A stretch of 64,000 bases of DNA from Rubrivivax sp. (GCA_016789955.1 JAEUPB010000043.1:23665-87664), one strand, 5' to 3'. Positions 8,698 to 18,559 are shown, counted from the first letter of the stretch. Translations and numbers: made by a program. Notes: generated from the letters alone by a model not told the origin.

Positions 8698-9939
8698 ATG
8701 GTGTCCCTCACGGCCCGCAAGGAGGCGCTCGCGCAGCGGCTGGCGCAGCGCATGGCCGAGCTGGCGCGCACGCTGTCGGCGTGGCCGTGGCTGGACACGC
8801 TGCGCACGCTGCGCGAACGCTTCCGCGAAGACCGTCTCGGCCTCACGGCCAGCAGCCTGACGTTCACGACGCTGATCGCGCTGGTGCCGCTGGTCACCGT
8901 GATGCTGGCGGTGTTCTCGGCGTTCCCGATGTTCGCGTCGTTCCAGTCGGGGCTGGAGAACTACTTCCTGCAGGCGCTGGTGCCGGACAACATCGCCCGC
9001 CCGGTGCTGCGTGCGCTGACGCAGTTCGCGGCGAAGGCGCGCGACATGGGCTCACTGGGCCTGGCGCTGCTGGTCACCACGGCGATCGCGCTGATGCTGA
9101 CGATCGACCGCACGCTGAACGCGATCTGGCGCGTGCGGCGGCCGCGGCCGCTGGGCCAGCGGGTGCTGGTCTACTGGGCCGCGCTCACGCTCGGGCCGCT
9201 GGTGATCGGCGTGAGCCTGACGATGGCGTCGTACGCGCTGTCGGCCTCCAAGGGCCTCGTCAATACGCTTCCCGGCGGTCTCGCGCTGGCGTTCGACAGC
9301 ATCGAGTTCGCGCTGGTGGCTCTGGCGATGGCGGGCCTGTACCACTACATGCCCAACACCAGCGTGCGCTGGCGCCACGCGTGGGCCGGTGCGCTGTTCG
9401 TCGCGGTGGCGCTGGAGCTGGCCAAGAAGGGCCTGGCCTGGTACGTGGCCACGGTGCCCGGCATCTCGGTGATCTACGGCGCCTTCGCGACGCTGCCGAT
9501 CCTCCTGCTGTGGATCTACCTCGTGTGGGTGATCGTGCTGCTGGGCGCGGTCATCGCCGCCTATGCGCCGAGCCTGCAGATGGGCATCCGCCGCCCGGAC
9601 GTGGCGCCGGGCAGCGCATTCGAGCTGGCGCTGCAGCTGCTGCGCGCACTCGCTGACGCGCGCGGCAGCGGCCTCCATGGCCTGGCGCTGCACCAGATGG
9701 CCGAGACGCTGCGCCTCGACCCGCTGCACGTGGAAGCAACGCTGGAGACGCTGATGCGGCTGGACTGGGTGGCGCGGCTGGACGAGGAGGGTGTGCAGCG
9801 ACACGTGCTGCTGTGCGAGCCGGCGAGCACGCCGGCGGGTCCGCTGGTCGATGCGCTGCTGCTGCGGCCTGCCGCGGCGTCGGCGAGCTTCCGCGAGGCG
9901 GCCGGGCTCGGGCGGCTGACGCTGGCCCAGTTGCTCTAG
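8698..9939 (+). CDS. YihY/virulence factor BrkB family membrane protein
   Basis: Inner-membrane protein of 413 aa in the YihY (formerly RNase BN) family, function not settled. The conserved region LTASSLTFTTLIALVPLVTVMLAVFSAFP comes near the N-terminus, followed by five or six transmembrane helices, the segment YHYMPNTSVRWRHAWAGA and the final helix IYLVWVIVLLGAVIAAY. A soluble tail of about 120 residues follows, a winged-helix-like extension typical of betaproteobacterial members. The ATG at 8698 was chosen because it precedes the family N-terminus; the open frame continues further upstream over the divergent DUF2069 gene. Known YihY proteins were once mis-assigned as tRNA-processing RNase BN; that role is not supported. 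Confidence 0.9.
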   Translation: MVSLTARKEALAQRLAQRMAELARTLSAWPWLDTLRTLRERFREDRLGLTASSLTFTTLIALVPLVTVMLAVFSAFPMFASFQSGLENYFLQALVPDNIARPVLRALTQFAAKARDMGSLGLALLVTTAIALMLTIDRTLNAIWRVRRPRPLGQRVLVYWAALTLGPLVIGVSLTMASYALSASKGLVNTLPGGLALAFDSIEFALVALAMAGLYHYMPNTSVRWRHAWAGALFVAVALELAKKGLAWYVATVPGISVIYGAFATLPILLLWIYLVWVIVLLGAVIAAYAPSLQMGIRRPDVAPGSAFELALQLLRALADARGSGLHGLALHQMAETLRLDPLHVEATLETLMRLDWVARLDEEGVQRHVLLCEPASTPAGPLVDALLLRPAAASASFREAAGLGRLTLAQLL

Positions 9940-10131
9940 CTGCCGCGCCGGCAACAGCGCCGACATCCTGCGGCCGTTGTCGAACGGATGGCACCCCGAC
10001 CGCTCGGGTCTCCACGCATCCACGTGTATCGCATTCCGGAGGCGCCGACGCCAGCACAATCGATGATGAGCGGGCGCGCAAGCCCGTGGCAACATCAGGC
10101 CAAGAGTGCTCGAAAAGGGCCGGGAGCCGAA

Positions 10132-13100
10132 ATGAACACCCCATGGCACGACCGCTTGCGGCTGCTGGCAGCGGCGATGGCCGTGCTCGTGACGGTCGCC
10201 TGCAGCGACGCGCCGTCGCCTGGCCCGTCGGCTGCCGCGGTGGAGCTCGCGCGATCCGTCGGCGCCACGGTCCGCGTGGTGGACATCGACCCGCGCGTCC
10301 TCACTCGCCGCTCCGCGCTGGACGTGGATGACGGCGGCCCGGTGCGCCGCGCGGCCACCGAGCTTTTCGATCTCGGCGAACGCGCCTACGCCCAGTACTT
10401 CCCGAGCCGGCAACCTGATCGGGTGGCTGGCGCGCTCGCCTACCGCTACTACCCGGAGACGCAGGCGTTCCTGGTCGTCGACCAGACTGCGCTGCAGGTC
10501 TATGTGCTCGGCGGGCCCTTCGGCACGGCCGTGACGCTGGTGGGCGACGTCATCACCTACGTGCCCTGCGTGCCGGTCAGCATCGGATACCCCGAGCGCG
10601 GCTTCGATGGCGCCGGGGGAGAGGGATCCAGCCCCGGCACCGACGGCGGCGTGGGCGGCGCGAGCGCGGATGGCGCCGTGCGCGGCGCCGACGTGAGCCT
10701 CTTCGATGCCAACGGCACCCTCGTCGGTCAGGGGGTCTCCGACGACAAAGGCACGGTCCGCCTGAAGGCCTGCGGCCGCAACGGGCCGTTCAAGATCGAA
10801 TACCGAGGCAATGATCGGGCGACCTATTTCGACGAAGCCCTGCCGGTGGGCGAGGGCCTGCAGGGCGACTGGCGGCCGTTCACGTCGTCGGAGACGCTGG
10901 TGGCCTACGTGCCCGACCTCTCGACGCACGTCACCGTCTCACCGCTGACCCAGGCGGCGGCGCTGCGGCTGGAATCGATCGGTGGCGCGCTGGCCGCAGC
11001 GCCGGGCCGATCGGGCCGGGCCGATGCCGCCGGTACGCAGGGGCGGGTGGAGCGTGCCGCCGTCACCGTCGACGCGATCCGTGCCGCCAACGAGAGCGTG
11101 CGCACCCTCGTCAACCGGCAGTTCGAGGGCACGGGGCTGTCGGTGGCCGACATCGCGCGACCGCCGCAGCTCGCGTACACCCCGGGTTCGCTGCAGGTCT
11201 TCGCCAACGACGATCGGGGCCGATATGCCCAGATGCTGGTGGCGTTGGCGAAGAGCGCCGCGGCCTTCAACCCCGGGCTGGCCCGTCCGGCCCGCGAAAT
11301 GACGCGGCAGCTCAGCACCGACCTGAGCGACGGCGTCATCGACGGCCGCGACCGGCTGGGGCAGCCGGTCGCGCCGCCGGCCACCCGGGCCTACGATCCG
11401 CAGGTGCTCGCCCCGCAGCTGGTCACGCAGTCTGCGGGCCGTCTGGTCACGCAGAGCAGCGGCGCCGGCAGCGTGTCCGTCGAGCCTGCCGGCAGCGCAT
11501 GCGCGGGCGGCGGCTCCGGGCGCTGCTACCCCTGGGGAACCAGCGTCACGCTCGTGGCCCGCGCCGATGCCGGCGGCTCGTTCCGCGGCTGGTCGGGGTC
11601 CTGCGCCGGGACCACCGGCGACACCTGTCGCCTGGAGATGAGCGGTGACAAGACGGTCGGCCTCGCATTCGACGTCGTGTCGGTCTCGCAGCGCCTCGTG
11701 GTCGAGTCCGCGGGCAACGGTTCGGTGTCGTCGCTGCCTGCCGGCATCACCTGCGGCAGCGCGTGCAGCGCGAGCTACGCCGCGGGCACTCCGGTGACCT
11801 TGACGGCCACACCCGGGCCGGGTGCCTTCTTCAGCGGCTGGTCGGGGGATTGCGCCGGCCTGCTGCCGACGTGCACCCTGAGCATGAGTGCCGCGCGCAG
11901 CGTCAGAGCCACCTTCGTGTCTGCACCGACGCTGCTGGTCACCCGCTCGGGCACCGGCAGCGGCCTGGTCCGGAGTGACACGACCGGCATCGACTGCGGG
12001 GTGACCTGCTCATCCAGCGCCTTCCCGGTCGGCACGTCGGTGACGCTGACGGCCACGCCCGCCGCCGGTTCGGTCTTCGCCGGATGGGGGGGTGATTGCA
12101 GCGGCACGGCGCTGACCTGCACCGTCTCGATGAGCACGTCGCGCACCGTGTCGGCGAACTTCAGCGGCTCGTCAGCCACGCTGGCCGTCAGCACGCGGGG
12201 CACCGGGGGCGGCACCGTGCGCAGCTCACCGCCGGGCATCGACTGCGGCACCACCTGCACGTCGAGCGCCTTCGTGGCCGGCAGCCCCGTGCAGCTGACA
12301 GCCACCCCGGGTGCGGATTCGGTGTTCACCGGATGGGGTGGCGACTGCACCGGCACCGCGTCGACCTGCAGCGTGACGATGAGCGGCGCCCGCAACGTCG
12401 TCGCCACCTTCACGTTCGCGCGCATCCTCACGGTCGGCCGCGCCGGCGCCGGCAGCGGGACGATCCGGGGCCCGGGCATCGACTGCGGCACCAGCTGCTC
12501 GGCCCCGGCAGACGGCACGGTAAGCCTGTCGGCCGCACCAGCCACAGGGTCCTACTTCGCCGGGTGGGCAGGCGACTGCTCCGGCACTGCGCCCACGTGC
12601 AGCGTCACGATGGATGCTTCGCGCAACGTCACCGCGCGCTTCGAGCCGCTGACGCTCGCGGTGTCGCTGTCGGGCGCGGGCATCGGCACCGTCACGAGCC
12701 TGCCTGCAGGCATCGACTGCGGGGCTGTCTGCACCACGGATGGATACGCGGCGGGCACTCCGGTGACGCTGACGGCCAGGCCGGATGCCAACTCGGTGTT
12801 CGTGGGGTGGGGCGGCGACTGCAGCGGCACGTCCACCACCTGTCGGGTGACCATGAGCGCGGCGCGGCGGGTCACCGCGCAGTTCGACCCGGTCGCACTG
12901 ACGGTCTTCGCGTCGGGATCGGGCACCGGCACCGTGAGAAGCATCCCCGCCGGGATCGACTGCGGCGCCGTCTGCACGTCGACCGGCTTCCCCGTGGGCA
13001 CCGACGTCACGCTGACGGCCGCGCCCTCGGCAGGCTCGGTGTTCGCCGGCTGGTCCGATGCCTGCAGCGGCACATCGCCGACCTGCACGGTCCGCATGGA

Positions 13101-14415
13101 CGGCTCGCGCAGCGTCACCGCCTCCTTCCAGGTGCCGGCCTTGACCATCACGCGTTCGGGCAATGGCACCGTGCGCAGCGATCCCTCGGGCATCGACTGC
13201 GGCACGGGCTGTTCGGCGCGCTTCCCCGCCGGCAGCATCGTCAGGCTGACGGCGGCGCCCGCCGCGGGATGGTCGTTCGCCGGCTGGTCGGGCGACTGCT
13301 CCGGCAGCGCCTCGACCTGCGACGTGACGATGGACACCGCCAGGCGGGCCGTCACGGCCCGCTTCATCAGCCCATCGACGGTGACCGTCGGTGCGACGTC
13401 CTTCGCGATCAGCGAGAGCGGCGGCAGCGTGGTCATCCCCGTGATCAGACGCCCGACCACCGGCACGGCCAGCGTCAACTACACCACCAGCAGCGGCACC
13501 GCGGCCAGCGGGCTCGACTTCACGCCCACGTCGGGCACGTTGAACTTCGCCGCCGGCGTGGAGAGCCTCAACATCGTCGTGCCGATCATCAACGACAGCC
13601 TCCTCGAAGGCAGCGAGACGTTCACGGTGTCGCTCGGAAGCCCCGTCGGTGCCGTCCTGGGCACGCCGAACGTCGCCACGGTGACGATCTTCGACGACGA
13701 CGGCGACACGTCCAACTCGTTCCGGGTGGGCGCTGCGACGTACTCGGTCTCCGAGGGCGGCGGGTCCATCTCCATCCCGGTGACGCGCAGTTCGAGCGCC
13801 GGCTCTGCCACGGTGGACTACTACACCTGGTCCAGCGAGGTCGAGGCGGGGGCCAGCAGCGGCGCCGACTACACCCCGGTGGCGGGCACGCTCTCGTTCG
13901 CACCCGGGGTCTCGACCCGGAACATCGTCGTCCCCATCCTCCCCGACTCGCAGTACGAAGGCAGCCAGACGTTCTACGTGCAGCTGACGTCGCCGGTGGG
14001 CGGCGTGCTCGGAACGCCGACAACGGCGACAGTGACGATCACCGAGGACGACCCGAGGCCCGCCACGGTGGTCCTGGTCTCTTCGGTGCCCGTGACCGGC
14101 CTGTCCGGGGTGCAGGGCAGCGAGCGCTACTACTCGTTCACCCACCCGGGGCTTGCCAGCAACGTGACGTTCACGCTGAGCGGCACCGACGACGCGGACC
14201 TGTACGTGAGCATCGGTTCCGTCCCGACCCTGACGAGCTGGGATTGCCGTCCCTACTACGGGGACGCCAACGAGGTGTGCTCCTTCCCGTCGCCACCCGC
14301 CGGCACGCTCTACGCGATGATCAAGGGCTATCACGCGTACTCGGGCGTTTCGCTGGTCGTCGTGCGCACGACGCTCCTCTCCACCGGCACCCCGGGGCGG
14401 GAGGCAGCCCGGTGA
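10132..14415 (+). CDS. giant repeat lipoprotein with Calx-beta and PPC domains
   Basis: Predicted lipoprotein of 1427 aa. The signal peptide ends in a lipobox (TVAC, Cys24). Residues 75-135 hold a small module (FPSR..YRYYPET...VYVLGGPFG) also found in the haem protein at 29280-31148. A carboxypeptidase-regulatory-like stretch follows (about 185-225). Residues 429-1078 are eight copies of a roughly 80-residue bacterial repeat with paired cysteines and the core GSVFAGWGGDCSG. Two Calx-beta domains come next (about 1082-1197 and 1199-1307), then a C-terminal PPC domain. No enzyme motif is seen, so an adhesin, scaffold or matrix role is inferred. The ATG at 10132 was chosen for the signal peptide and a GGGAG-like site upstream. 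The caspase gene starts inside its stop codon (GTGA). Confidence 0.85.
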   Translation: MNTPWHDRLRLLAAAMAVLVTVACSDAPSPGPSAAAVELARSVGATVRVVDIDPRVLTRRSALDVDDGGPVRRAATELFDLGERAYAQYFPSRQPDRVAGALAYRYYPETQAFLVVDQTALQVYVLGGPFGTAVTLVGDVITYVPCVPVSIGYPERGFDGAGGEGSSPGTDGGVGGASADGAVRGADVSLFDANGTLVGQGVSDDKGTVRLKACGRNGPFKIEYRGNDRATYFDEALPVGEGLQGDWRPFTSSETLVAYVPDLSTHVTVSPLTQAAALRLESIGGALAAAPGRSGRADAAGTQGRVERAAVTVDAIRAANESVRTLVNRQFEGTGLSVADIARPPQLAYTPGSLQVFANDDRGRYAQMLVALAKSAAAFNPGLARPAREMTRQLSTDLSDGVIDGRDRLGQPVAPPATRAYDPQVLAPQLVTQSAGRLVTQSSGAGSVSVEPAGSACAGGGSGRCYPWGTSVTLVARADAGGSFRGWSGSCAGTTGDTCRLEMSGDKTVGLAFDVVSVSQRLVVESAGNGSVSSLPAGITCGSACSASYAAGTPVTLTATPGPGAFFSGWSGDCAGLLPTCTLSMSAARSVRATFVSAPTLLVTRSGTGSGLVRSDTTGIDCGVTCSSSAFPVGTSVTLTATPAAGSVFAGWGGDCSGTALTCTVSMSTSRTVSANFSGSSATLAVSTRGTGGGTVRSSPPGIDCGTTCTSSAFVAGSPVQLTATPGADSVFTGWGGDCTGTASTCSVTMSGARNVVATFTFARILTVGRAGAGSGTIRGPGIDCGTSCSAPADGTVSLSAAPATGSYFAGWAGDCSGTAPTCSVTMDASRNVTARFEPLTLAVSLSGAGIGTVTSLPAGIDCGAVCTTDGYAAGTPVTLTARPDANSVFVGWGGDCSGTSTTCRVTMSAARRVTAQFDPVALTVFASGSGTGTVRSIPAGIDCGAVCTSTGFPVGTDVTLTAAPSAGSVFAGWSDACSGTSPTCTVRMDGSRSVTASFQVPALTITRSGNGTVRSDPSGIDCGTGCSARFPAGSIVRLTAAPAAGWSFAGWSGDCSGSASTCDVTMDTARRAVTARFISPSTVTVGATSFAISESGGSVVIPVIRRPTTGTASVNYTTSSGTAASGLDFTPTSGTLNFAAGVESLNIVVPIINDSLLEGSETFTVSLGSPVGAVLGTPNVATVTIFDDDGDTSNSFRVGAATYSVSEGGGSISIPVTRSSSAGSATVDYYTWSSEVEAGASSGADYTPVAGTLSFAPGVSTRNIVVPILPDSQYEGSQTFYVQLTSPVGGVLGTPTTATVTITEDDPRPATVVLVSSVPVTGLSGVQGSERYYSFTHPGLASNVTFTLSGTDDADLYVSIGSVPTLTSWDCRPYYGDANEVCSFPSPPAGTLYAMIKGYHAYSGVSLVVVRTTLLSTGTPGREAAR
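11416..13366 (+). repeat. eight tandem coding repeats of about 240 bp
   Basis: Eight consecutive copies of a 77-85 codon unit inside the lipoprotein gene. Each copy has, in order, a G-x-G strand, GIDCG.x.C, VTLTA.P, a GW.GDCSG core, TC.V.M and a closing R.VTA.F strand. Four cysteines recur in most copies, suggesting two disulfides per unit. The copies have diverged at DNA level, so the array is old rather than a recent expansion. The pattern resembles the divergent bacterial repeat (InlB B-repeat-like) families of surface proteins. Confidence 0.9.
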
Positions 14416-17400
14416 GATCGGGGCTGGCTGCACGCTGGCTAGGCATCCTGCGCCACGGGTGGGCTGTCGGGCTGCTGGCCTGCGCGGTCGTGCAGGCCGC
14501 AACCGCAGCCCCGGCGCCCACCTTGCGCGTCGAGGCCGGCCATCACGTGGGTGCCATCCGGCGCATCGCCGTCAGCCCCGATCAGGCGCTGCTGGCGACC
14601 GTGAGCGACGACAAGACCGCACGCGTCTGGCAGATCGCCGAGCGCAGGCTGCTGGCCACGCTGCTGTGGCCGGTCGGTGACGGCGACGCGGGCCGGATGT
14701 ACGGGGTGGCGTTCTCGCCCGATGGTCGCGAGCTGGCCATCGGGGGAACGTCCGGCGCGATGCCCGGCGGCCATCGCCTGCAGGTCTACTCGGCTGCGAA
14801 CGGCCTGCCGCTGCGCACCCTCGCGCTCGATGCGGGGGACGTGGTGCGCCTGCTGTGGACACGCTCCGGCCGCCATCTCGCCGCCTGCCTGTCCGGCACG
14901 CACGGCGTGCGCATCCTCGATGCGCAGACCGGCGACAGGTACGCCGAGGCCTTCGAGGCGCCCTGCTTCGGCCTGGCGGAAACCGCCGACGGGGCGATCC
15001 TGGCTTCCGGCTACGACGGCCGCATCCGGCGCTACCGGCTGCAGGACGGCCGCTGGCGACTCGACGCGAGTGTGCGCACCGAACTGCAGGAAGCGCGTTC
15101 GCTCGCTGTCTCGCCCGACGGCCGTCACGTCGCAGTGGGTTACAGCTCCCGTCCGGTCGGCAGTGCGGCCCAGGTGGACGTGCTCGACACCGGCACGCTG
15201 GCGCTGGTCAAGCGCTACACGTTCGCGGACATCCACCGCGATGGCGCCGGCCTGGGCAGCGTGGCCTGGTCACGCGACGGGCGCACGATCGCCGCCGCAG
15301 GGCGCGCCGCCGAGAACGGGGGCTACCGTCTGCGGGTGGTCCTCAAGCGCATCGCCTGGCCGCAAGGCACCGCCCGATCGGACTTCGTGGCCACCGACAC
15401 CGTGCAGGACCTCGCGCCGTGGGGCGAGCAGGGCTTCGTGTTCGGTACCGGCCTGGGCGCCTGGGCGACGGTGGACGCCGGCGGTGACGTGGCCCCCGTG
15501 GGCGCCGGTGTCATGGACCTGCGCGGCCCCGACAGCTTGGTGGTCGACGCCGACGCGCGCACGGTCGGCTTCGGGGCCGAGGGCTGGAGCGGCGCACGCC
15601 ACTTCTCGCTGGTCCGCCGAGAGCTGCGCAGCGGCGCGCCGCCCGATGCCGACACGCCCCGGCGCTTCTCGCTGGGCCTGACCGTCACGGAATGGCAGGA
15701 CAGGCTGCGGCCCGCCGTTGCCGGCCTGCCACTGCGCATGGAGCCGGGCGAGGTGTCGAGGGCTGCCGCGCTGCTGCCCGACGGCGCCGGCGCGATCGTC
15801 GGCACGACGCGCACACTCAGGCGCATCGCGCGGGACGGCCGCGAGCAGTGGTCCCGCCGTCCGCCGAGCGAGATCAGGGCGGTGCATGCGTCGAAGGACG
15901 GGCGGTTGGTGGTCTCCACGCTGCTCGACGGCACCGTGCGGTGGTGGCGCGCGTCGGATGGCCTCCCGCTGCTGACGCTGTTCACGTCGATCGACGAGCG
16001 CTGGGTGCTGTGGACCGAGGAGGGCTATTACGACGCCTCGCCAGGCGCCGAGGCGCTGCTGGGTTGGCAGCAGAGCCGCGACGATGGGCGGGTCGAGATG
16101 TTCTCGGTGGGCCAGTTCCGCGATCGTTACTACCGGCCGGACGTCATCGACAAGATCCTCGAGCTGCTCGATCCGCAGCGGGCCCTGGCGGCGGCCGATG
16201 CCGATCGGCGCACCGACCCGTCGCCCATCCCGGCGGCGGCCCCGCCGGCGGTTGCGGCAATGCAGCCGCCACCGATGCAGCCCGCGACGCCGGCGCTGCC
16301 CGCCAGCGTCGGAGTCGCCACGGCTGCCCCGGCGATCGTCCAGTCGCCGCCCGTCCTGCGGGTGTTCACCGAGCGCGCGGTGCGCTCGTCCTCGCGCGAG
16401 CTGCGCATCGCCTTCGCGCTGGAGGCGGCAGGCCCGCCGGTCGATGCGCTGCAGTTGCGCGTCGATGGTGCGATGGTGGAGCCGGCCCGTCTGCAGATGC
16501 CGCGCCTGCAGGACGGGCGCGAGACGGGTGAGCTCGTCGTGGAGATGCCCGACCGGGACGCCAGCGTGATGGTGGTCGCGCGCGCAGGGTCGACGGCGTC
16601 GGAGCCGGTGTTCGTCGCATGGCGCTGGGTGGCCGAAGCGAAGACGGCGCCGATGCCGGGCTTGAAGCCGGCGCCGGGTGGACTGTCGACATTGCCGGCG
16701 CCAGCGGTGGCCGGGCTCACGCTGCCGGCCCCGCTCGCGCTGCCGTCGGGAGCCCTGAGCACAGGGCCGGCGCCGGCACCGGCGCTTCCGCCCGCGTCGC
16801 GGCGACAGCGGGTCTACGTCGTCGCGATCGGCGTCTCGGAGTACCGGCAGGAGGGCCTGCGGCTGGAGTTCCCCGCCAAGGATGCGCGCGACTTCGCAGC
16901 CTTCATGAAGGCCCAGCAGGGGCGCATGTACTCGACCGTGGAGGTGCGCACGCTGGTGGATGCGCAGGCGACGCGGGCCCAGGTGCTGGAGGCCCTGGAC
17001 TGGCTGAAGTCCAAGGTCGGCGCCGCCGACATCGGCATGCTGTTCATCGCAGGCCACGGGGTCAACGATGCACGCGGCACGTACCACTTCCTCGCACATG
17101 ACGCCGACCCGCGCGAGCTCGCCCGCACGTCGGTCAGCGAAGCCGAGATCCGGACGCGGCTGACCAGCCTGTGGGGCCGCGCGCTGCTGTTCGCCGACAC
17201 CTGCCACAGCGGCAACGTGGTCGGCAGCCCTCAGGCGATGAACAACGAGCTGCGGCGCCTGGCCAACGTGCTGTCGGCGCCCGAGAGCGGCGTCATCGTC
17301 TTCTCGGCCAGCACGGGGCGGCAGACGGCGCTGGAGAACGCGTCCTGGGGCAACGGGGCTTTCACGAAGGCCCTGCTCGAGGGCCTGAAGGGCGGGGCCG

Positions 17401-17543
17401 ACTATCGCCGCGAAGGCGTCGTCACGCACCAGGGGCTCAGCTACTTCCTCGGGCGCGAGGTCGCGAAGCTGACCGGCGGCCGCCAAGTGCCGGTGACGGC
17501 CGTCCCCATGGGCATGGTCGACTTCGCGCTGGCCGCGCTGTAG
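14412..17543 (+). CDS. exported WD40-repeat protein with C-terminal caspase domain
   Basis: A 1043-aa protein with a signal peptide (hydrophobic core ...VGLLACAVVQAATA). WD40-type blades follow from about residue 38 to 530 (VGAIRRIAVSPDQ, VYGVAFSPDG-like strands and KTARVWQ). Proline-rich linkers at about 600-650 and 745-795 flank an Ig-like segment. The C-terminal 240 residues are a Peptidase C14 (caspase/metacaspase) domain: VYVVAIGVSEY, the catalytic His882 in FIAGHGV and Cys931 in ADTCHSG. Both dyad residues are present, so a cysteine protease is likely active. Location is periplasmic or exported, unusual for a caspase. The GTG start at 14412 overlaps the repeat lipoprotein stop by four bases, so the two are probably made together. 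Confidence 0.88.
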   Translation: MRSGLAARWLGILRHGWAVGLLACAVVQAATAAPAPTLRVEAGHHVGAIRRIAVSPDQALLATVSDDKTARVWQIAERRLLATLLWPVGDGDAGRMYGVAFSPDGRELAIGGTSGAMPGGHRLQVYSAANGLPLRTLALDAGDVVRLLWTRSGRHLAACLSGTHGVRILDAQTGDRYAEAFEAPCFGLAETADGAILASGYDGRIRRYRLQDGRWRLDASVRTELQEARSLAVSPDGRHVAVGYSSRPVGSAAQVDVLDTGTLALVKRYTFADIHRDGAGLGSVAWSRDGRTIAAAGRAAENGGYRLRVVLKRIAWPQGTARSDFVATDTVQDLAPWGEQGFVFGTGLGAWATVDAGGDVAPVGAGVMDLRGPDSLVVDADARTVGFGAEGWSGARHFSLVRRELRSGAPPDADTPRRFSLGLTVTEWQDRLRPAVAGLPLRMEPGEVSRAAALLPDGAGAIVGTTRTLRRIARDGREQWSRRPPSEIRAVHASKDGRLVVSTLLDGTVRWWRASDGLPLLTLFTSIDERWVLWTEEGYYDASPGAEALLGWQQSRDDGRVEMFSVGQFRDRYYRPDVIDKILELLDPQRALAAADADRRTDPSPIPAAAPPAVAAMQPPPMQPATPALPASVGVATAAPAIVQSPPVLRVFTERAVRSSSRELRIAFALEAAGPPVDALQLRVDGAMVEPARLQMPRLQDGRETGELVVEMPDRDASVMVVARAGSTASEPVFVAWRWVAEAKTAPMPGLKPAPGGLSTLPAPAVAGLTLPAPLALPSGALSTGPAPAPALPPASRRQRVYVVAIGVSEYRQEGLRLEFPAKDARDFAAFMKAQQGRMYSTVEVRTLVDAQATRAQVLEALDWLKSKVGAADIGMLFIAGHGVNDARGTYHFLAHDADPRELARTSVSEAEIRTRLTSLWGRALLFADTCHSGNVVGSPQAMNNELRRLANVLSAPESGVIVFSASTGRQTALENASWGNGAFTKALLEGLKGGADYRREGVVTHQGLSYFLGREVAKLTGGRQVPVTAVPMGMVDFALAAL

Positions 17544-17556
17544 CCAGAGGCAGGCG

Positions 17557-18540
17557 TCATTCGGGCTCGATCTTCGCTCGGCGGATCACGCCGCCCCAGC
17601 GATCGATCTCGCGCGCCAGCAGCTGGCGCAGCGCCCCCGGCGTTCCCGGCAGGGCGCGCACGCCCAGCCGCTCGAACTCGGCCTTCACCGCCTGTGCGGC
17701 CAGCGCGCGTTCGAGAGCGGCATGCAGCGTCTCAACCACCGGTGCCGGCGTGGCGGCCGGCACCGCCAGCGCGTTCCACGAGGCCACGCTGTAGCCGGGC
17801 ACGCCCGCGGCGATGACGGTGGGCACCGCGGGCATCGCGGCGTGACGGGCCTCGGAGCCCACCGCCAGCGCCCGTATCGTGCCGGCCGAGACCTGCGGCA
17901 GCATCGGGCCGAGGATCTCCACGGCCAGGTCGATCTCGCCGCTGCGCAGCGCCGTCAGCACCGCCGGCGTGCCCTTGTACGGCACGATCAGCGCGTCGAT
18001 GCCGGCCATCGCCTCGAACAGCTTGGCCGCCAGGTGCTGCGTGCTGCCCACCGTGATGGTGCCGATCGTCAACCGCCCGGGCCAGTCGCGGGCGTAGGCC
18101 AAGGCCTGCGCCAGCGTCGCGAGGCGCGACGTGGCGGCGGCGAAGAAGCCGAGGTCGAAGGCGGCCAGCGTACCCACCGGCGTGAAGTCGCGCTGCACGT
18201 CGTAGGGCAGCTTGCGGAACAGGCCCACCGACACGGCATGCGCGTTGCTCATCAGCAGCAGCGTGTGCCCATCGGGCCGCGCCGAGGCCACGGCCTGCGT
18301 CGCGACGATGCTGCCGGCGCTCGGCTTGTTCTCGACAACGAAGGGCTGGCCGAGCTGGCGGCCCATGGCCTCGGCGACGGCGCGCGCGGTGATGTCGGCG
18401 ATGCCGCCCGGCGCGAAGGGCACGACCACGGTCACCGGTCGTTCGGGGTAGCGCCCCTGGGCCCGGGCGCCCTGCGACCCCAGCAGCGGCCAGCCGGCCA
18501 GCGGCCACCAGCCCAGCAGCGCACGGCGCGTGCGGCTCAT
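17557..18540 (-). CDS. tripartite tricarboxylate transporter substrate-binding protein (Bug/TctC)
   Basis: Periplasmic binding protein of 327 aa of the Bug/TctC family, which is greatly expanded in Burkholderiales. A Tat-like N-terminus (SRTRRALLGWWPLAG) leads into the family start YPERPVTVVVPFAPGGIADI. The segments VVENKPSAGSIVATQAVA and VPYKGTPAVLTAL are typical ligand-pocket regions. No TctA or TctB membrane genes are adjacent, so it is an orphan, as most Bug proteins are. It follows the cupin gene by 19 bp on the same strand. The ligand is unknown; small carboxylates are usual for the family. Confidence 0.92.
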   Translation of the reverse strand: MSRTRRALLGWWPLAGWPLLGSQGARAQGRYPERPVTVVVPFAPGGIADITARAVAEAMGRQLGQPFVVENKPSAGSIVATQAVASARPDGHTLLLMSNAHAVSVGLFRKLPYDVQRDFTPVGTLAAFDLGFFAAATSRLATLAQALAYARDWPGRLTIGTITVGSTQHLAAKLFEAMAGIDALIVPYKGTPAVLTALRSGEIDLAVEILGPMLPQVSAGTIRALAVGSEARHAAMPAVPTVIAAGVPGYSVASWNALAVPAATPAPVVETLHAALERALAAQAVKAEFERLGVRALPGTPGALRQLLAREIDRWGGVIRRAKIEPE

Positions 18541-18559
18541 CGGTGCCCGGCGTCCAGCG

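Noticed and set aside
12226-14502. 758-codon open frame opposite the repeat lipoprotein gene
   Set aside because: Its apparent repetition only mirrors the coding repeats on the other strand; composition is not protein-like.
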